Shown here: one piece after another, positions 49,563-58,305 of the stretch
Layout: each line of letters begins with the position of its first letter
Numbering within the stretch: the stretch's first letter is position 1
Assembly: GCA_937898715.1 (NCBI GenBank)
Contig: CALEKA010000005.1
Coordinates: 1 to 64,000, forward strand
Reading direction: 5' to 3'
DNA length: 64,000 nt
Source: an uncultured Prevotella sp.
Lineage (GTDB): Bacteria > Bacteroidota > Bacteroidia > Bacteroidales > Bacteroidaceae
Translations under genes and position numbers: made by a program
Notes under the pieces: generated by a model
Database searches by the model: none
What the model was told of the DNA's origin: nothing
The model's input: only the letters and a program-made list of their open reading frames with translations

Positions 49563-52331
49563 TCAATGCGCTTCGAGCCAATTGGCGCCTTCGCCACAGT
49601 CGGCTATGAGGGGCACGCTCATGGTGTAGGCATGCTCCATCTCGTCGATGACGATGCGCTTCACTTGGTCAAGTTCGTCGGGATAGACCGAAAAGTTGAG
49701 TTCGTCGTGCACCTGGAGGATCATCTTCGAGCGTATGCCTTCCTGTTCAAACCGATGGTCGATGCGCACCATGGCTATCTTGATAATGTCGGCAGCGGTG
49801 CCCTGAATAGGTGCGTTGACGGCGTTGCGCTCGGCATAGCCGCGTACTACGGCGTTTTTAGAATTGATGTCGGGCAGATAGCGTCGGCGGCCAAAGGCTG
49901 TCACGATGTAGCCGCGCTGGCGAGCTTCTTCTACGCTTCGCTCCATGTATTCTTTGACCTTTGGATACGTCTGGAAATAGTTGGTAATGAGCTCTTTGGC
50001 TTCGCCTCGGCTCACCTCCATGCGTTCGGCCAGTCCGAAGGCAGAGATGCCGTAGATGATGCCGAAGTTGGCTGTTTTTGCTTTGCGTCGCTCATCGCGA
50101 GTGATCTCTTCGAGCGGTTTGTGAAACACGCGCGAGGCAGTTGCTGCATGGATGTCGCGTCCCTCACAGAAGTCGTTGATAAGGTGCTCGTCGCCGCTCA
50201 GATGCGCCATGATGCGTAGTTCTATCTGCGAATAGTCGGCCGAGAAGAATGTGCAGCCTGCTTCGGGCACGAATGCCTTGCGTATCTCACGGCCATCGTC
50301 GCCCCTGACGGGGATGTTCTGCAGATTGGGGTTGGACGAAGATAGGCGTCCAGTTGCAGTTACGGCTTGATTGAACGATGTATGGATGTGGCCCGTCTCG
50401 GGATTGATCAGCTTTGGCAGAGCATCAATGTAGGTACTGATGAGCTTCTTGAGTCCGCGATGGGCAAGAATCTTCTCTACGATGGGATGCTTCGTGCGGA
50501 GGGCTTCGAGCACTTCCTCGCTCGTGGAGTACTGTCCGCTCTTTGTCTTCTTGGCTTTGTCGTTGAGGTGGAGTTCGTCGAAGAGCACTTCGCCCACCTG
50601 CTTGGGCGAGGTGATGGTAAAGGGGTGACCTGCGAGCTCGTAAATCTCTGCTTCGAGCTGCTGCATGCGTTGGCGGAAATGTTTCCCTGTCTCGTCGAGG
50701 GCTTGGGTGTCGAGTGTTACGCCATTGCGCTCCATCTTGGCAAGCACAGGCATGAGCGGCATCTCAATGTCGTGGAATTCCTGCATGAGTCCGTTTTTCT
50801 CAAGTTCTTCTTTGAGTGGCTGCATGAGGCGGAGTGTCACATCGGCATCCTCGCAAGCGTAGTCGCGAATGTCGGCTGGGTCGAGGTCGGTCATGTTCTT
50901 TTGGTTGCGTCCCTTCGGTCCGATAAGTTCTTCGATGTGGATGGTCTGATAGTTGAGGTAGACTTCGGCAAGGAAGTCCATGTTGTGGTAAAGTTCGGGC
51001 TGTACCAAGTAGTGAGCGAGCATGGTGTCGAATAGGGGGAAGCTGAGACGGATGCCATAACGGGCAAGCACGTTGAGATCGTACTTGATGTTCTGTCCCA
51101 CCTTGAGGATCTTGGTATTTTCGTAGAAGGGACGGAAAATGTCGACCATGCGCTGCGCTGCTTCCGTTTCACGTGGAACAGCCACGTACCAAGCCCTTCC
51201 GCCCTCCACGGCGAAGCTCAATCCTACCAAATGAGCACTGATAGCATCGATTGAGGTGGTCTCGGTGTCAAAACTAACAGTACTGAATGTCAATAAAACT
51301 TCACATACACTGCGCGCATCGTCTTCATTATCAATGAGAATATACTCGTGCTCTACGTCGTTTAGCTTCTTGTGAATCGTTTCTTTTTTCTCTTCTGATA
51401 AGTTGGTAGGCTCTGCGTCAAAGAGAGTGCCCAAACTGTTAGTACTTTTTTGCACTTCGGCTTCACCTCCGTTCATTCGATTCAAGAAGGTGCGAAACTC
51501 CAATTGCTCGTAGATGGGGCGCAGCAATTCGTTGTCGGGGTCCTGTCGCTTCAGCGAGTTGAGGTCGAGGGTCAGGTCGACATCGGTCTTGATGGTGACA
51601 AGAAATTTGGAGAAGCGTATCTGTTCCACATTTTCCTCCACCTTCTTCTTGAGCGCACCCTTTAGCTCGTCGGTATGCGAGAGCATGTTGTCGATCGAGC
51701 CAAATTGCGTAATGAGCTTTACTGCCGTCTTCTCGCCCACACCAGGACAGCCCGGCACATTGTCGGCTGTATCGCCCATGAGACCGAGTAGGTCGATCAC
51801 CTGGTCTGTATGACTGATGCCATATTTTGCACATACCTCTTCCGGTCCGAGCTTCTCCATCGGTGCGTTGCCGTGGCTCGGTCGACGCATGAAGATGCCC
51901 GGCCTTACCAGTTGCGCATAGTCCTTATCGGGAGTGACCATGTGCACCTCGAGTCCTGCCTCTGCGCCCTTGAGAGCGAGCGTACCGATTACGTCGTCCG
52001 CCTCAAAACCAGGCACTTCGAGTATGGGAATGCGATAGGCGCGAATGATGTCCTTGATCACGGGTACAGCCCAACGGATATCTTCGGGTGTGGCCTCGCG
52101 TTGTGCTTTATATTCAGGGTAAGCCTCATGGCGGAAGGTGCCTCCAGCGGGGTCGAAGGCAATCCCGATGAAGTCAGGACGCTCGTTAGTGAGCACGTCG
52201 TTGAGCGTATTGACAAAGCCAAAAACGGCAGAGGTGTTCTGTCCCTTAGAGTTGATGCGCGGACTGCGGATAAGGGCGTAGTAAGCACGGTATATCAGTG
52301 CGTATGCGTCGAGAAGATAGAGTGTTTGCAT
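49563..52331 (-). CDS. polA: DNA polymerase I, 922 aa
   Basis: It fills gaps and removes RNA primers. The frame is open to 52373, but the ATG at 52331 gives the normal start (MQTLYLLDAYALIYRAYYAL). Residues about 1-280 are the 5'-3' exonuclease ('GFEADDVIGTLA', 'GLMGDTADNVPGCPGVGEKT'). Residues about 330-500 are the 3'-5' proofreading domain with its DxE in 'VSFDTETTSIDA'. Residues about 530-922 are the polymerase: 'FSADYSQIELRIMAHLSGDE' (motif A), 'RRKAKTANFGIIYGISAFG' (motif B) and 'LQVHDELNFSVY' (motif C). All three catalytic parts are intact. A parS-like site lies inside the gene at 51165-51180. Confidence 0.96.
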   Translation of the reverse strand: MQTLYLLDAYALIYRAYYALIRSPRINSKGQNTSAVFGFVNTLNDVLTNERPDFIGIAFDPAGGTFRHEAYPEYKAQREATPEDIRWAVPVIKDIIRAYRIPILEVPGFEADDVIGTLALKGAEAGLEVHMVTPDKDYAQLVRPGIFMRRPSHGNAPMEKLGPEEVCAKYGISHTDQVIDLLGLMGDTADNVPGCPGVGEKTAVKLITQFGSIDNMLSHTDELKGALKKKVEENVEQIRFSKFLVTIKTDVDLTLDLNSLKRQDPDNELLRPIYEQLEFRTFLNRMNGGEAEVQKSTNSLGTLFDAEPTNLSEEKKETIHKKLNDVEHEYILIDNEDDARSVCEVLLTFSTVSFDTETTSIDAISAHLVGLSFAVEGGRAWYVAVPRETEAAQRMVDIFRPFYENTKILKVGQNIKYDLNVLARYGIRLSFPLFDTMLAHYLVQPELYHNMDFLAEVYLNYQTIHIEELIGPKGRNQKNMTDLDPADIRDYACEDADVTLRLMQPLKEELEKNGLMQEFHDIEMPLMPVLAKMERNGVTLDTQALDETGKHFRQRMQQLEAEIYELAGHPFTITSPKQVGEVLFDELHLNDKAKKTKSGQYSTSEEVLEALRTKHPIVEKILAHRGLKKLISTYIDALPKLINPETGHIHTSFNQAVTATGRLSSSNPNLQNIPVRGDDGREIRKAFVPEAGCTFFSADYSQIELRIMAHLSGDEHLINDFCEGRDIHAATASRVFHKPLEEITRDERRKAKTANFGIIYGISAFGLAERMEVSRGEAKELITNYFQTYPKVKEYMERSVEEARQRGYIVTAFGRRRYLPDINSKNAVVRGYAERNAVNAPIQGTAADIIKIAMVRIDHRFEQEGIRSKMILQVHDELNFSVYPDELDQVKRIVIDEMEHAYTMSVPLIADCGEGANWLEAH
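51165..51180. promoter_or_regulatory. parS-like centromere site inside polA
   Basis: CGTTTCACGTGGAACA matches TGTTTCACGTGGAACA at 15 of 16 positions. This is the ParB binding site of many bacterial chromosomes. A second 15/16 site lies 7 kb away at 58141-58156. Confidence 0.7.
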
Positions 52332-52362
52332 GGATTTTGCGGAAGTGATTGCGTTTATCTTA

Positions 52363-52412
52363 CAAAAATACACAATTCATCGCGGATGAAGCGAACTAAT
52401 TTACTAATTTTG
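52363..52412. promoter_or_regulatory. Divergent -7-like elements between polA and the prenyl synthase gene
   Basis: TATTTTTG on the minus strand (52363-52370) faces polA, and TAATTTTG on the plus strand (52405-52412) faces the gene at 52433. The -33 boxes are poor, so this is tentative. Confidence 0.35.
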
Positions 52413-52432
52413 TAAGCTGAAACTGAAATCTT

Positions 52433-53407
52433 ATGGACAAACTATCCATCATTCGCCAACCCGTAAGCGAGGAATTGGCTCAATACAAAACGCTCTTTGA
52501 TGAAGCCTTGACCCACGAAGATGACTTCTTGGGTCATGCGCTTGGCTATGTGCGCCAGCGCAAAGGCAAGATGATGCGCCCGCTGCTTGTGCTGCTTATG
52601 GCCAAGGAGAGGGGAGCGGTCAGCGACAAAAGTCTGCGTAGTGCCGTCACGCTCGAATTGCTCCATACGGCATCGCTCGTTCATGACGATGTGGTGGACG
52701 AAAGCGGCGAGCGCCGTGGACAGCGTTCGGTAAATGCCGTCTACGACAATAAGGTGGCAGTACTCTTGGGCGACTATCTGCTCAGCACCTCGCTGCTCGA
52801 AGCTACGCTGACTCACGACATCCAGATTGTACGGCTCATCTCTCGCTTGGGTGGAATTCTCTCGGAAGGTGAAATCTATCAGCTCAATAATATCAAGAAG
52901 GAACGGGTGAGCGAGGAGGCATATTTCCGTGTGATAGAACACAAAACGGCTTCGCTCTTTGCCGCCTGTGCCGAGCTTGGAGCCCTCTCTGCCAATGCTG
53001 ATGCTGACTACGTGAATCGTGCCAAACGATTCGGTGAATTGGTGGGAATCTGCTTTCAAATACGTGATGATATCTTTGATTATTACGCCGATCCGTCAAT
53101 AGGAAAGCCCACAGGTAACGATATGGCAGAGGGCAAACTTACCCTGCCCGTGATCTATGCTCTTGAGCATACCGATCGTGAAGATGTGCATGAATGGGCG
53201 GCTCGCGTAAAGCGTGGTGAGGCTACAGCTGAAGAGATAGCTCAGCTTGTGGAATTTACTAAGCAATCGGGTGGTATAGAATACGCCGAGCAGACCATGC
53301 AGCGACTCCATGGCGAAGCTGTAGAACTGCTCAATGCATGGACTAATGAAGCAGTGCGTGATGCTTTGAAGGGCTATATCGACTATGTGGTAGAACGTAA
53401 GTTTTAG
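52433..53407 (+). CDS. Polyprenyl synthetase family protein, 324 aa
   Basis: A trans-prenyl diphosphate synthase that extends isoprenoid chains, most likely making the octaprenyl-type chain of menaquinone. The two Asp-rich metal motifs are present: the first in 'LVHDDVVDESGERRGQRSVN' (residues about 83-102) and the second in 'CFQIRDDIFDYY'. 'GKMMRPLLVLLMA' and 'GEIYQLNN' are also family marks. The product length cannot be told with certainty. The enzyme fits the need of the menaquinone-linked fumarate reductase at 27555-31116. The gene reads away from polA and ends in a strong terminator. Confidence 0.9.
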   Translation: MDKLSIIRQPVSEELAQYKTLFDEALTHEDDFLGHALGYVRQRKGKMMRPLLVLLMAKERGAVSDKSLRSAVTLELLHTASLVHDDVVDESGERRGQRSVNAVYDNKVAVLLGDYLLSTSLLEATLTHDIQIVRLISRLGGILSEGEIYQLNNIKKERVSEEAYFRVIEHKTASLFAACAELGALSANADADYVNRAKRFGELVGICFQIRDDIFDYYADPSIGKPTGNDMAEGKLTLPVIYALEHTDREDVHEWAARVKRGEATAEEIAQLVEFTKQSGGIEYAEQTMQRLHGEAVELLNAWTNEAVRDALKGYIDYVVERKF

Positions 53408-53444
53408 CCCCCTCTTCAAAACAATATTCATCTCTAAAATAATC

Positions 53445-53492
53445 AATCTCAAGCAGTGAGCATCCCTTATGTTCGCTGCTTGAGATTTTTTT
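53445..53492 (+). terminator. Terminator of the prenyl synthase gene
   Basis: AATCTCAAGCAG (53445-53456) and CTGCTTGAGATT (53476-53487) form a 12-bp stem, followed by TTTTT. The same stem sequence is used again at 53858-53908. Confidence 0.85.
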
Positions 53493-53570
53493 GGGGGGAT
53501 AGGGAAAGTGCTTTTGGAAAAGGGCGTTTGTGTTGCTTTATTTCGTACGATATTTTCTGAGATGAGCATT

Positions 53571-53671
53571 CATGTTGTCGTACACCGACCGTTGCTCGTG
53601 CGTACACCGACCGGTGTTCATGCGTACACCGACCGATGTTCGTGCGTACACCGACCGGTGTACGACAACTT
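53571..53671. repeat. 22-bp tandem repeat array 4 (relative of array 1)
   Basis: Units start at 53579, 53601, 53623 and 53645 with CGTACACCGACCG, as at 13284-13370. It is preceded by GAGATGAGCATTCATGTT and followed by CAACTT and GCATTACTTG, matching the flanks of array 1. It sits between two terminators of convergent genes. The rest of the gap 53493-53857 has no gene. Confidence 0.88.
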
Positions 53672-53857
53672 GCACGACCTTTTAGCATTACTTGAGTGTG
53701 CTTCTTTTTACAATATGAATGCGCTTCTTTATACGGTTTGCCGGCCTCTATGAGATAATCATCTTGTGCTTTCGGGAGGGCTGCGATAGCGTTTTAATAA
53801 CGCGTTTTCGTCGTTTCCGACGTGTGCTACCAAAGGGTGTAAGATGTTGATAATGAC

Positions 53858-53908
53858 AAAAAAATCTCAAGCAGGGCGTATATTTTGCTCACTGCTTGAG
53901 ATTTTTTT
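53858..53908 (-). terminator. Terminator of deoC
   Basis: A 17-bp stem, AAAAAAATCTCAAGCAG (53858-53874) and CTGCTTGAGATTTTTTT (53892-53908), with a 17-nt loop. The A and T runs make it active in both directions; it lies 20 bp after the deoC stop. Confidence 0.87.
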
Positions 53909-53928
53909 GTTGGGAGGAGAAGATGGCC

Positions 53929-54846
53929 TTAGAAGGGCTTCACCTCTTCGCCCAGAATGTCGCTTACGAGGAGGTTAGCAAGACGGCTCGTGCCGATGCG
54001 GAAGAGACCATCCTTGATGTATTCCTCGCCTAAGATTTCACGTACTACGGTGTAGAAATCTACGGCTTCGCTCACTGTCTTGATACCACCAGCAGCCTTG
54101 AAGCCGATTTTCGTGCCTGTGAGCTCGAAATATTCCTTGATGGCAGTGCACATCACGTAAGCTGCTTCAAGCGTTGCAGCGGGCTCTATTTTGCCTGTAG
54201 AGGTCTTTATGAAGTCGGCACCCGCATACATTGACAGAATAGAAGCACGCTTGATGGCATCAGCATGCTGCAGAGCGCCCGTTTCGAGGATCACCTTGAG
54301 GGGGTGTTCGCCGCAGGCAGCCTTCATCTCTTCTATCTCGTCGGCGCAAGTTTCATAGTCGCCACTCTGGAAGGCACCTACGCTCAGTACGCAGTCGCAT
54401 TCGTCGGCACCATCGTGGATGGCGAGTGCTGTTTCGGCAGTCTTGATCTCAATAAATGTCTGTGCTGAGGGGAATCCGCCTACTACGCATGCCACCTTTA
54501 CGCCATCGGCCTCGAGGCTTTCGCTTACAATCTTGGCGTAGTTGGGGTATACGCAGATGGTGGCCAGAGCGGGTAGGTCGGGATGCTCGTCGGCAAAGCG
54601 GTTGACGTTCTCCGTAAAGCGGAGTACGCTCTCGGCAGAGTCGGTCACCTTGAGCGTAGTAAGCTCTACGGTGCCGAGCAATTGGCGCTTCACCTCAGGG
54701 GTGTCATATTTATCACGATTCTCTGAGACGAGGCGGCTTACGGCTTCGCTCACGGCGTGGTCGTCGAGACTGAGTTCAAACTTTTCAAAAGCCTGCTCGT
54801 ACTTGCTCTTCTGAGCCTCTGCGGGCTGATTCTTTTGTTCGGTCAT
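53929..54846 (-). CDS. deoC: Deoxyribose-phosphate aldolase, 305 aa
   Basis: It splits 2-deoxyribose-5-phosphate into glyceraldehyde-3-phosphate and acetaldehyde during deoxynucleoside breakdown. The Schiff-base lysine is Lys214 in 'GADFIKTSTGKIEPAA', and the second lysine is in 'KIGFKAAGGIKTVSEA'. 'VCVVGGFPSAQ'-like residues (here ACVVGGFPSAQ) and 'SVGAFQSGDYE' complete the barrel. It has an N-terminal extension of about 50 residues compared with E. coli DeoC, usual in Bacteroidetes. It follows the MazG-like and dtd genes on the same strand, in a nucleotide and RNA quality-control cluster, with its own terminator downstream. Confidence 0.93.
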   Translation of the reverse strand: MTEQKNQPAEAQKSKYEQAFEKFELSLDDHAVSEAVSRLVSENRDKYDTPEVKRQLLGTVELTTLKVTDSAESVLRFTENVNRFADEHPDLPALATICVYPNYAKIVSESLEADGVKVACVVGGFPSAQTFIEIKTAETALAIHDGADECDCVLSVGAFQSGDYETCADEIEEMKAACGEHPLKVILETGALQHADAIKRASILSMYAGADFIKTSTGKIEPAATLEAAYVMCTAIKEYFELTGTKIGFKAAGGIKTVSEAVDFYTVVREILGEEYIKDGLFRIGTSRLANLLVSDILGEEVKPF

Positions 54847-54931
54847 AGTTGTGTGTATTGTCTTAATAAATGATTGCTGTAGGGGTATTATAATGGTAAG
54901 GGCGAGGGGAGTAGTAGTGCTTAGATGGTGC

Positions 54932-55270
54932 TTAGTCCTCGCTTGGACGCTTCAATTTGGGGTTCTGAAGGTGTCTGGTAGCATCGCGTCGAGTCTTCTT
55001 CTCGAAGCTTTTGTGCATGGCTTCGGTGAGGTCTACACCCGTCTGGTTGGCCAAGCATACGAGCACCCACAATATGTCGGCCATCTCTTCTGAAGGGTCG
55101 TGGCTTTCGCCTTCTTTGAAGGACTGATCGCCATATCTGCGCGCCATGATGCGAGCCAATTCGCCCACCTCTTCGGTGAGGCATGCCATATTGGTGAGTT
55201 CGCTGAAATAGCGCACTCCGTATTGCTTTATCCAAGCGTCTACCTGTTGTTGTAGCTCTATTAGGGTCAT
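54932..55270 (-). CDS. MazG-like nucleotide pyrophosphohydrolase, 112 aa
   Basis: A small all-alpha NTP-PPase. 'CLTEEVGELARIMARRYGDQ' holds the EExxE metal motif (residues about 31-35), and 'DPSEEMADILWVLVCLANQT' holds the second ExxD motif. Such enzymes cut dNTPs or damaged nucleotides to the monophosphate and help clean the nucleotide pool; the exact substrate is unknown. Its start is 15 bp from the end of dtd, and deoC follows about 85 bp later, so it is probably part of one transcript with dtd and uvrC. Confidence 0.87.
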   Translation of the reverse strand: MTLIELQQQVDAWIKQYGVRYFSELTNMACLTEEVGELARIMARRYGDQSFKEGESHDPSEEMADILWVLVCLANQTGVDLTEAMHKSFEKKTRRDATRHLQNPKLKRPSED

Positions 55271-55285
55271 CGTGTGGGTGGGGTG

Positions 55286-55738
55286 TTACTCTTTGTTTTT
55301 GGTGTCCATACAGATCGTTACGGGACCATCGTTGAGCAGTTCTACCTTCATGTCGGCACCAAACTCTCCCGTGCCGATGGGCTTGCCGAGGGCTGCCTCA
55401 AGCGCCTGACAAAAGTATTCGTAGAGGGGGATGGCGTGGGCGTGGCCCGCAGCGCGGATGTAGGATGGGCGGTTGCCTTTCTTGTAGGAAGCCATGAGGG
55501 TGAATTGGCTCACTACGAGGGCTTCGCCGTCTACGTCGATGATGCTGCGGTTCATGATGCCATCGGCATCGTCGAACACGCGCAGCCCGGCTACTTTCTT
55601 GCAGAGCCAGTCGGCATCTTCCTGCGTGTCGGCCTCTTCTATGCCCAGGAGGATGAGAAATCCCGTGCCTATGGTTGATTTTTCTCTTCCGTCGATGGTG
55701 ACGGATGCGTGCTTTACACGCTGTATGACGATTCGCAT
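55286..55738 (-). CDS. dtd: D-aminoacyl-tRNA deacylase, 150 aa
   Basis: It removes D-amino acids (and glycine from tRNA-Ala) from wrongly charged tRNA. Visible marks are the start MRIVIQRVKHASVTIDG, the catalytic-site motif 'VVSQFTLMASYKKGNRPSY', and the C-terminal 'NDGPVTICMDT', where Gly-Pro forms the cross-subunit chiral filter. The length is normal. It lies 10 bp after uvrC and 15 bp before the MazG-like gene, in a minus-strand run. Confidence 0.94.
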   Translation of the reverse strand: MRIVIQRVKHASVTIDGREKSTIGTGFLILLGIEEADTQEDADWLCKKVAGLRVFDDADGIMNRSIIDVDGEALVVSQFTLMASYKKGNRPSYIRAAGHAHAIPLYEYFCQALEAALGKPIGTGEFGADMKVELLNDGPVTICMDTKNKE

Positions 55739-55748
55739 GATGGCAAAT

Positions 55749-57575
55749 TTACGATTTATTCTCCACGGAGTGAAGATTAGTGTATATTTTTTCGCCTCTC
55801 GCGGTGCCTAATAGCTGTTGCAGTTCGGGCAGAGTGGCTTCGCGAATGCGCTTTACGCTCTTCCATTGCTTCAGCAGTAGCTGTTTGGTGGCTGGGCCGA
55901 TGCCCGCTATTTGGTCGAGCTCGGAGGCTACTTGGCGCTTGGAACGCTTTTCCCGATGAAACTTGATGGCGAAGCGGTGTACCTCGTCTTGCATCTGCGT
56001 GAGAGTGCGGAATAGTTGGCTCTCGGGTTTTATGCCTATCGTGGCGGGCGGAAATCCGTAGAGGAGTTCACGGGTGCGGTGACGGTCGTCTTTGGCGAGG
56101 CCAGCTATGGGGATATGGAGACTGAGTTCGTCTTCTACCACCTCGCGTATCATCTCCATCTGGCCGCGGCCACCATCGGCTATGATGAGGTCGGGCAGGG
56201 GGTGGGATTCTTCCTTTAGACGGGTGTAGCGGCGGCGCACAACCTCCTTCATCGAAGCATAGTCGTCGGGACCTACGACGGTCTTGATATTGTACTTCCT
56301 GTATTCCTTCTTGCAGGGCTTTAGTCGCTCGAATACTACGCAAGCTGCTACGGCATCGTCGCCACTGATGTTTGAGTTGTCGAAAAGCTCGATGTGAAGG
56401 GGAAGTTTGGGCAGTCCGAGATCAGTCTGGATCTCCTTCATTAGGCGCGTTTGCTTCTGTTCGGGATTGAGCTTTTCGGCCTGTTTGAGGCGGTCGAACT
56501 TATATTGCTTTACGTTGAGCTTCGATAGTTCGAGCAGCTTCTTCTTGTCGCCCTTCTGGGGTATGGTCTGTTCTACCATGTCGGCGGGCAGGTCCACGTG
56601 GAAGGGCACTACGATTTCGCGCGACTGGCTCGCGTAGCGTTCGCGCATTTCGATGATGCCCAGTGTGAGGAGCTCTTCATCGGTTTCATCGAGGCGCTTC
56701 TTGTATTCGAAGGTGAAAGCTTGGTTGATGCAGCCATTCGTTACGTGCAGGTAGTTGATATATGCCACCTTGTCTTCGCTTTCAATGTTGAACACGTCGA
56801 TGTTGTGGAACACAGTCGATACTACTTCGCTCTTTGCTCGATAGCCTTCGATCAAGTCGTAACGCCGCTTGATAGCTTGTGCTTCTTCAAATCGCAGTTC
56901 TTCTGCCAATGCCACCATTTCATCGCGCATCTGGCGCGCTACTTCGGCGGTATTGCCCTTGAGGATCTCTTTGCACGCCTCGATGCATCGCATGTAGTCT
57001 TCGTGACTCTGTTTGCCTACGCAGGGAGCCTTGCAGCGGTGGATATGGTAGTCAAGGCAGACTTCATATTTGCCGTTTTCAACGCCCTCTTTCGTCATCG
57101 GCTTGTGACAAGGGCGTGGCTGATAGAGTTCTCTGCAGAGGTCGAGCAGGGCATACATTGTGGGCACGTGGCTGTAGGGACCGAAGTAGGTGGCTCCGCG
57201 TTTGCCGCGCTGCCGCGTCTTGAATATGCGAGGCAGGTATTCCGTGCTGATAGCTATGGAAGGGTAGGTTTTATCGTCCTTCAAGAGCACGTTGTAGTGG
57301 GGTTTGTAGCGTTTGATAAGGTTGTTTTCGAGCAGCAGCGCATCTTCTTCTGTTTTTACCACGATATATCGGATATCGCGGATATGGGCTACGAGTAGTC
57401 GCGTCTTGCGCGTCTGTTGCTCTTTATTGAAGTAAGAACTTACCCTTCTCTTTAGATTCTTTGCTTTGCCCACATAAATGATTGTGCCCGAATCATCGAG
57501 GTACTGGTAGCACCCCGGTGTTTCGGGCAGATTGTTTACAATCCCTTTTAGGTAGGCTTGTAGGTCTTCTTTCAT
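55749..57575 (-). CDS. uvrC: Excinuclease ABC subunit C, 608 aa
   Basis: It makes both cuts in nucleotide excision repair with UvrA and UvrB. The N-terminal GIY-YIG nuclease is clear ('ETPGCYQYLDDSGTIIYVGK', 'NLKRRVSSYF'). A conserved Cys cluster follows ('VCLDYHIHRCKAPCVG'), then the UVR motif that touches UvrB ('LAEELRFEEAQAIKRRYDLI'). The C-terminal RNase H-like nuclease has 'IELFDNSNISGDDAVAACVV' and 'LIIADGGRGQ', and a helix-hairpin-helix closes it ('IAGIGPATKQLLLKQWKSVK'). Its start overlaps the apt stop by 4 bp, so the two are translationally coupled. Confidence 0.96.
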   Translation of the reverse strand: MKEDLQAYLKGIVNNLPETPGCYQYLDDSGTIIYVGKAKNLKRRVSSYFNKEQQTRKTRLLVAHIRDIRYIVVKTEEDALLLENNLIKRYKPHYNVLLKDDKTYPSIAISTEYLPRIFKTRQRGKRGATYFGPYSHVPTMYALLDLCRELYQPRPCHKPMTKEGVENGKYEVCLDYHIHRCKAPCVGKQSHEDYMRCIEACKEILKGNTAEVARQMRDEMVALAEELRFEEAQAIKRRYDLIEGYRAKSEVVSTVFHNIDVFNIESEDKVAYINYLHVTNGCINQAFTFEYKKRLDETDEELLTLGIIEMRERYASQSREIVVPFHVDLPADMVEQTIPQKGDKKKLLELSKLNVKQYKFDRLKQAEKLNPEQKQTRLMKEIQTDLGLPKLPLHIELFDNSNISGDDAVAACVVFERLKPCKKEYRKYNIKTVVGPDDYASMKEVVRRRYTRLKEESHPLPDLIIADGGRGQMEMIREVVEDELSLHIPIAGLAKDDRHRTRELLYGFPPATIGIKPESQLFRTLTQMQDEVHRFAIKFHREKRSKRQVASELDQIAGIGPATKQLLLKQWKSVKRIREATLPELQQLLGTARGEKIYTNLHSVENKS

Positions 57576-58108
57576 TCCTTGATAGTCAAGAGTGTAGTTA
57601 CATCGAGGTCGGAACCGAGGAATTTGCGTCCTTCGAGTCCCTCCATTTGCAGTTCTATGAGGAAGTTGATGTACGTTTTCTTCGGTTTGAACGCTTGTAC
57701 GAGGTCGTAAGCGGCTTGCATGGAACCTCCCGTTGCGAGCAGATCGTCGTGTATTAATACGACGTCGTCGGAGTTGATAGCATCGGTATGTATTTCGATG
57801 GTATCATAGCCATACTCTTTTAAGTAGGTGGCCTTTCTTGTTTCGGCAGGAAGCTTGCCAGGCTTGCGTGCCATGACAAATCCTGCACCGAGACGTTCTG
57901 CCAAGATAGCACCCATCACGAATCCTCTGCTCTCGATGCCTACGACTTTTGTGATGCCTTTATCCTTGTAAAGGCGCAGTAGTTCGTTGAGCATTTCTTC
58001 GATGCATTCGTGATTTTTGAAGAGCGTACTGACGTCCTTGAAGTGGATTCCAGGCTTTGGGAAGTCGGGCACGTTTCTCAAGTTGTCTAATAACAGTTTT
58101 GTATTCAT
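57572..58108 (-). CDS. apt: Adenine phosphoribosyltransferase, 178 aa
   Basis: It salvages adenine to AMP using PRPP. The frame is open to 58150, but the ATG at 58108 gives the usual start (MNTKLLLDNLRNVPDFPKPG). The PRPP-binding motif is 'DDVVLIHDDLLATGGSMQAA' and the base-side motif is 'VVGIESRGFVMGAILAERLG'. The length is normal. The stop overlaps the uvrC start by 4 bp. A parS-like site lies just upstream (58141-58156), inside the region that a longer start would translate, which supports the shorter start. Confidence 0.94.
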   Translation of the reverse strand: MNTKLLLDNLRNVPDFPKPGIHFKDVSTLFKNHECIEEMLNELLRLYKDKGITKVVGIESRGFVMGAILAERLGAGFVMARKPGKLPAETRKATYLKEYGYDTIEIHTDAINSDDVVLIHDDLLATGGSMQAAYDLVQAFKPKKTYINFLIELQMEGLEGRKFLGSDLDVTTLLTIKE

Positions 58109-58140
58109 AAAAGCTTTGATATTGATATGCTTTGTGATTG

Positions 58141-58156
58141 TTTGTTTCACGTGGAA
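58141..58156. promoter_or_regulatory. parS-like centromere site between apt and mnmG
   Basis: TGTTTCACGTGGAACG matches TGTTTCACGTGGAACA at 15 of 16 positions. It is intergenic if apt starts at 58108. Its partner is at 51165-51180. Confidence 0.7.
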
Positions 58157-58305
58157 CGTGAGCGAAATAGCGCTGAAAAGGCCGTTTTTAGCCCCTACGT
58201 ACTGTTTTCTTGTCTTGAGGGTTAAAGTTTTACTTTAGGTAAGTGATAAACTTCTCCCTGACAAGTGAGGGTGTGAGATGTGGAGGCTGTTTTTGCATTT
58301 TGCTG

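Noticed and set aside
56591..56606. A third parS-like site in uvrC (GGTCCACGTGGAAGG)
   Set aside because: It keeps only the CCACGTGGAA core and misses several outer bases, so it is below the level of the two good sites.
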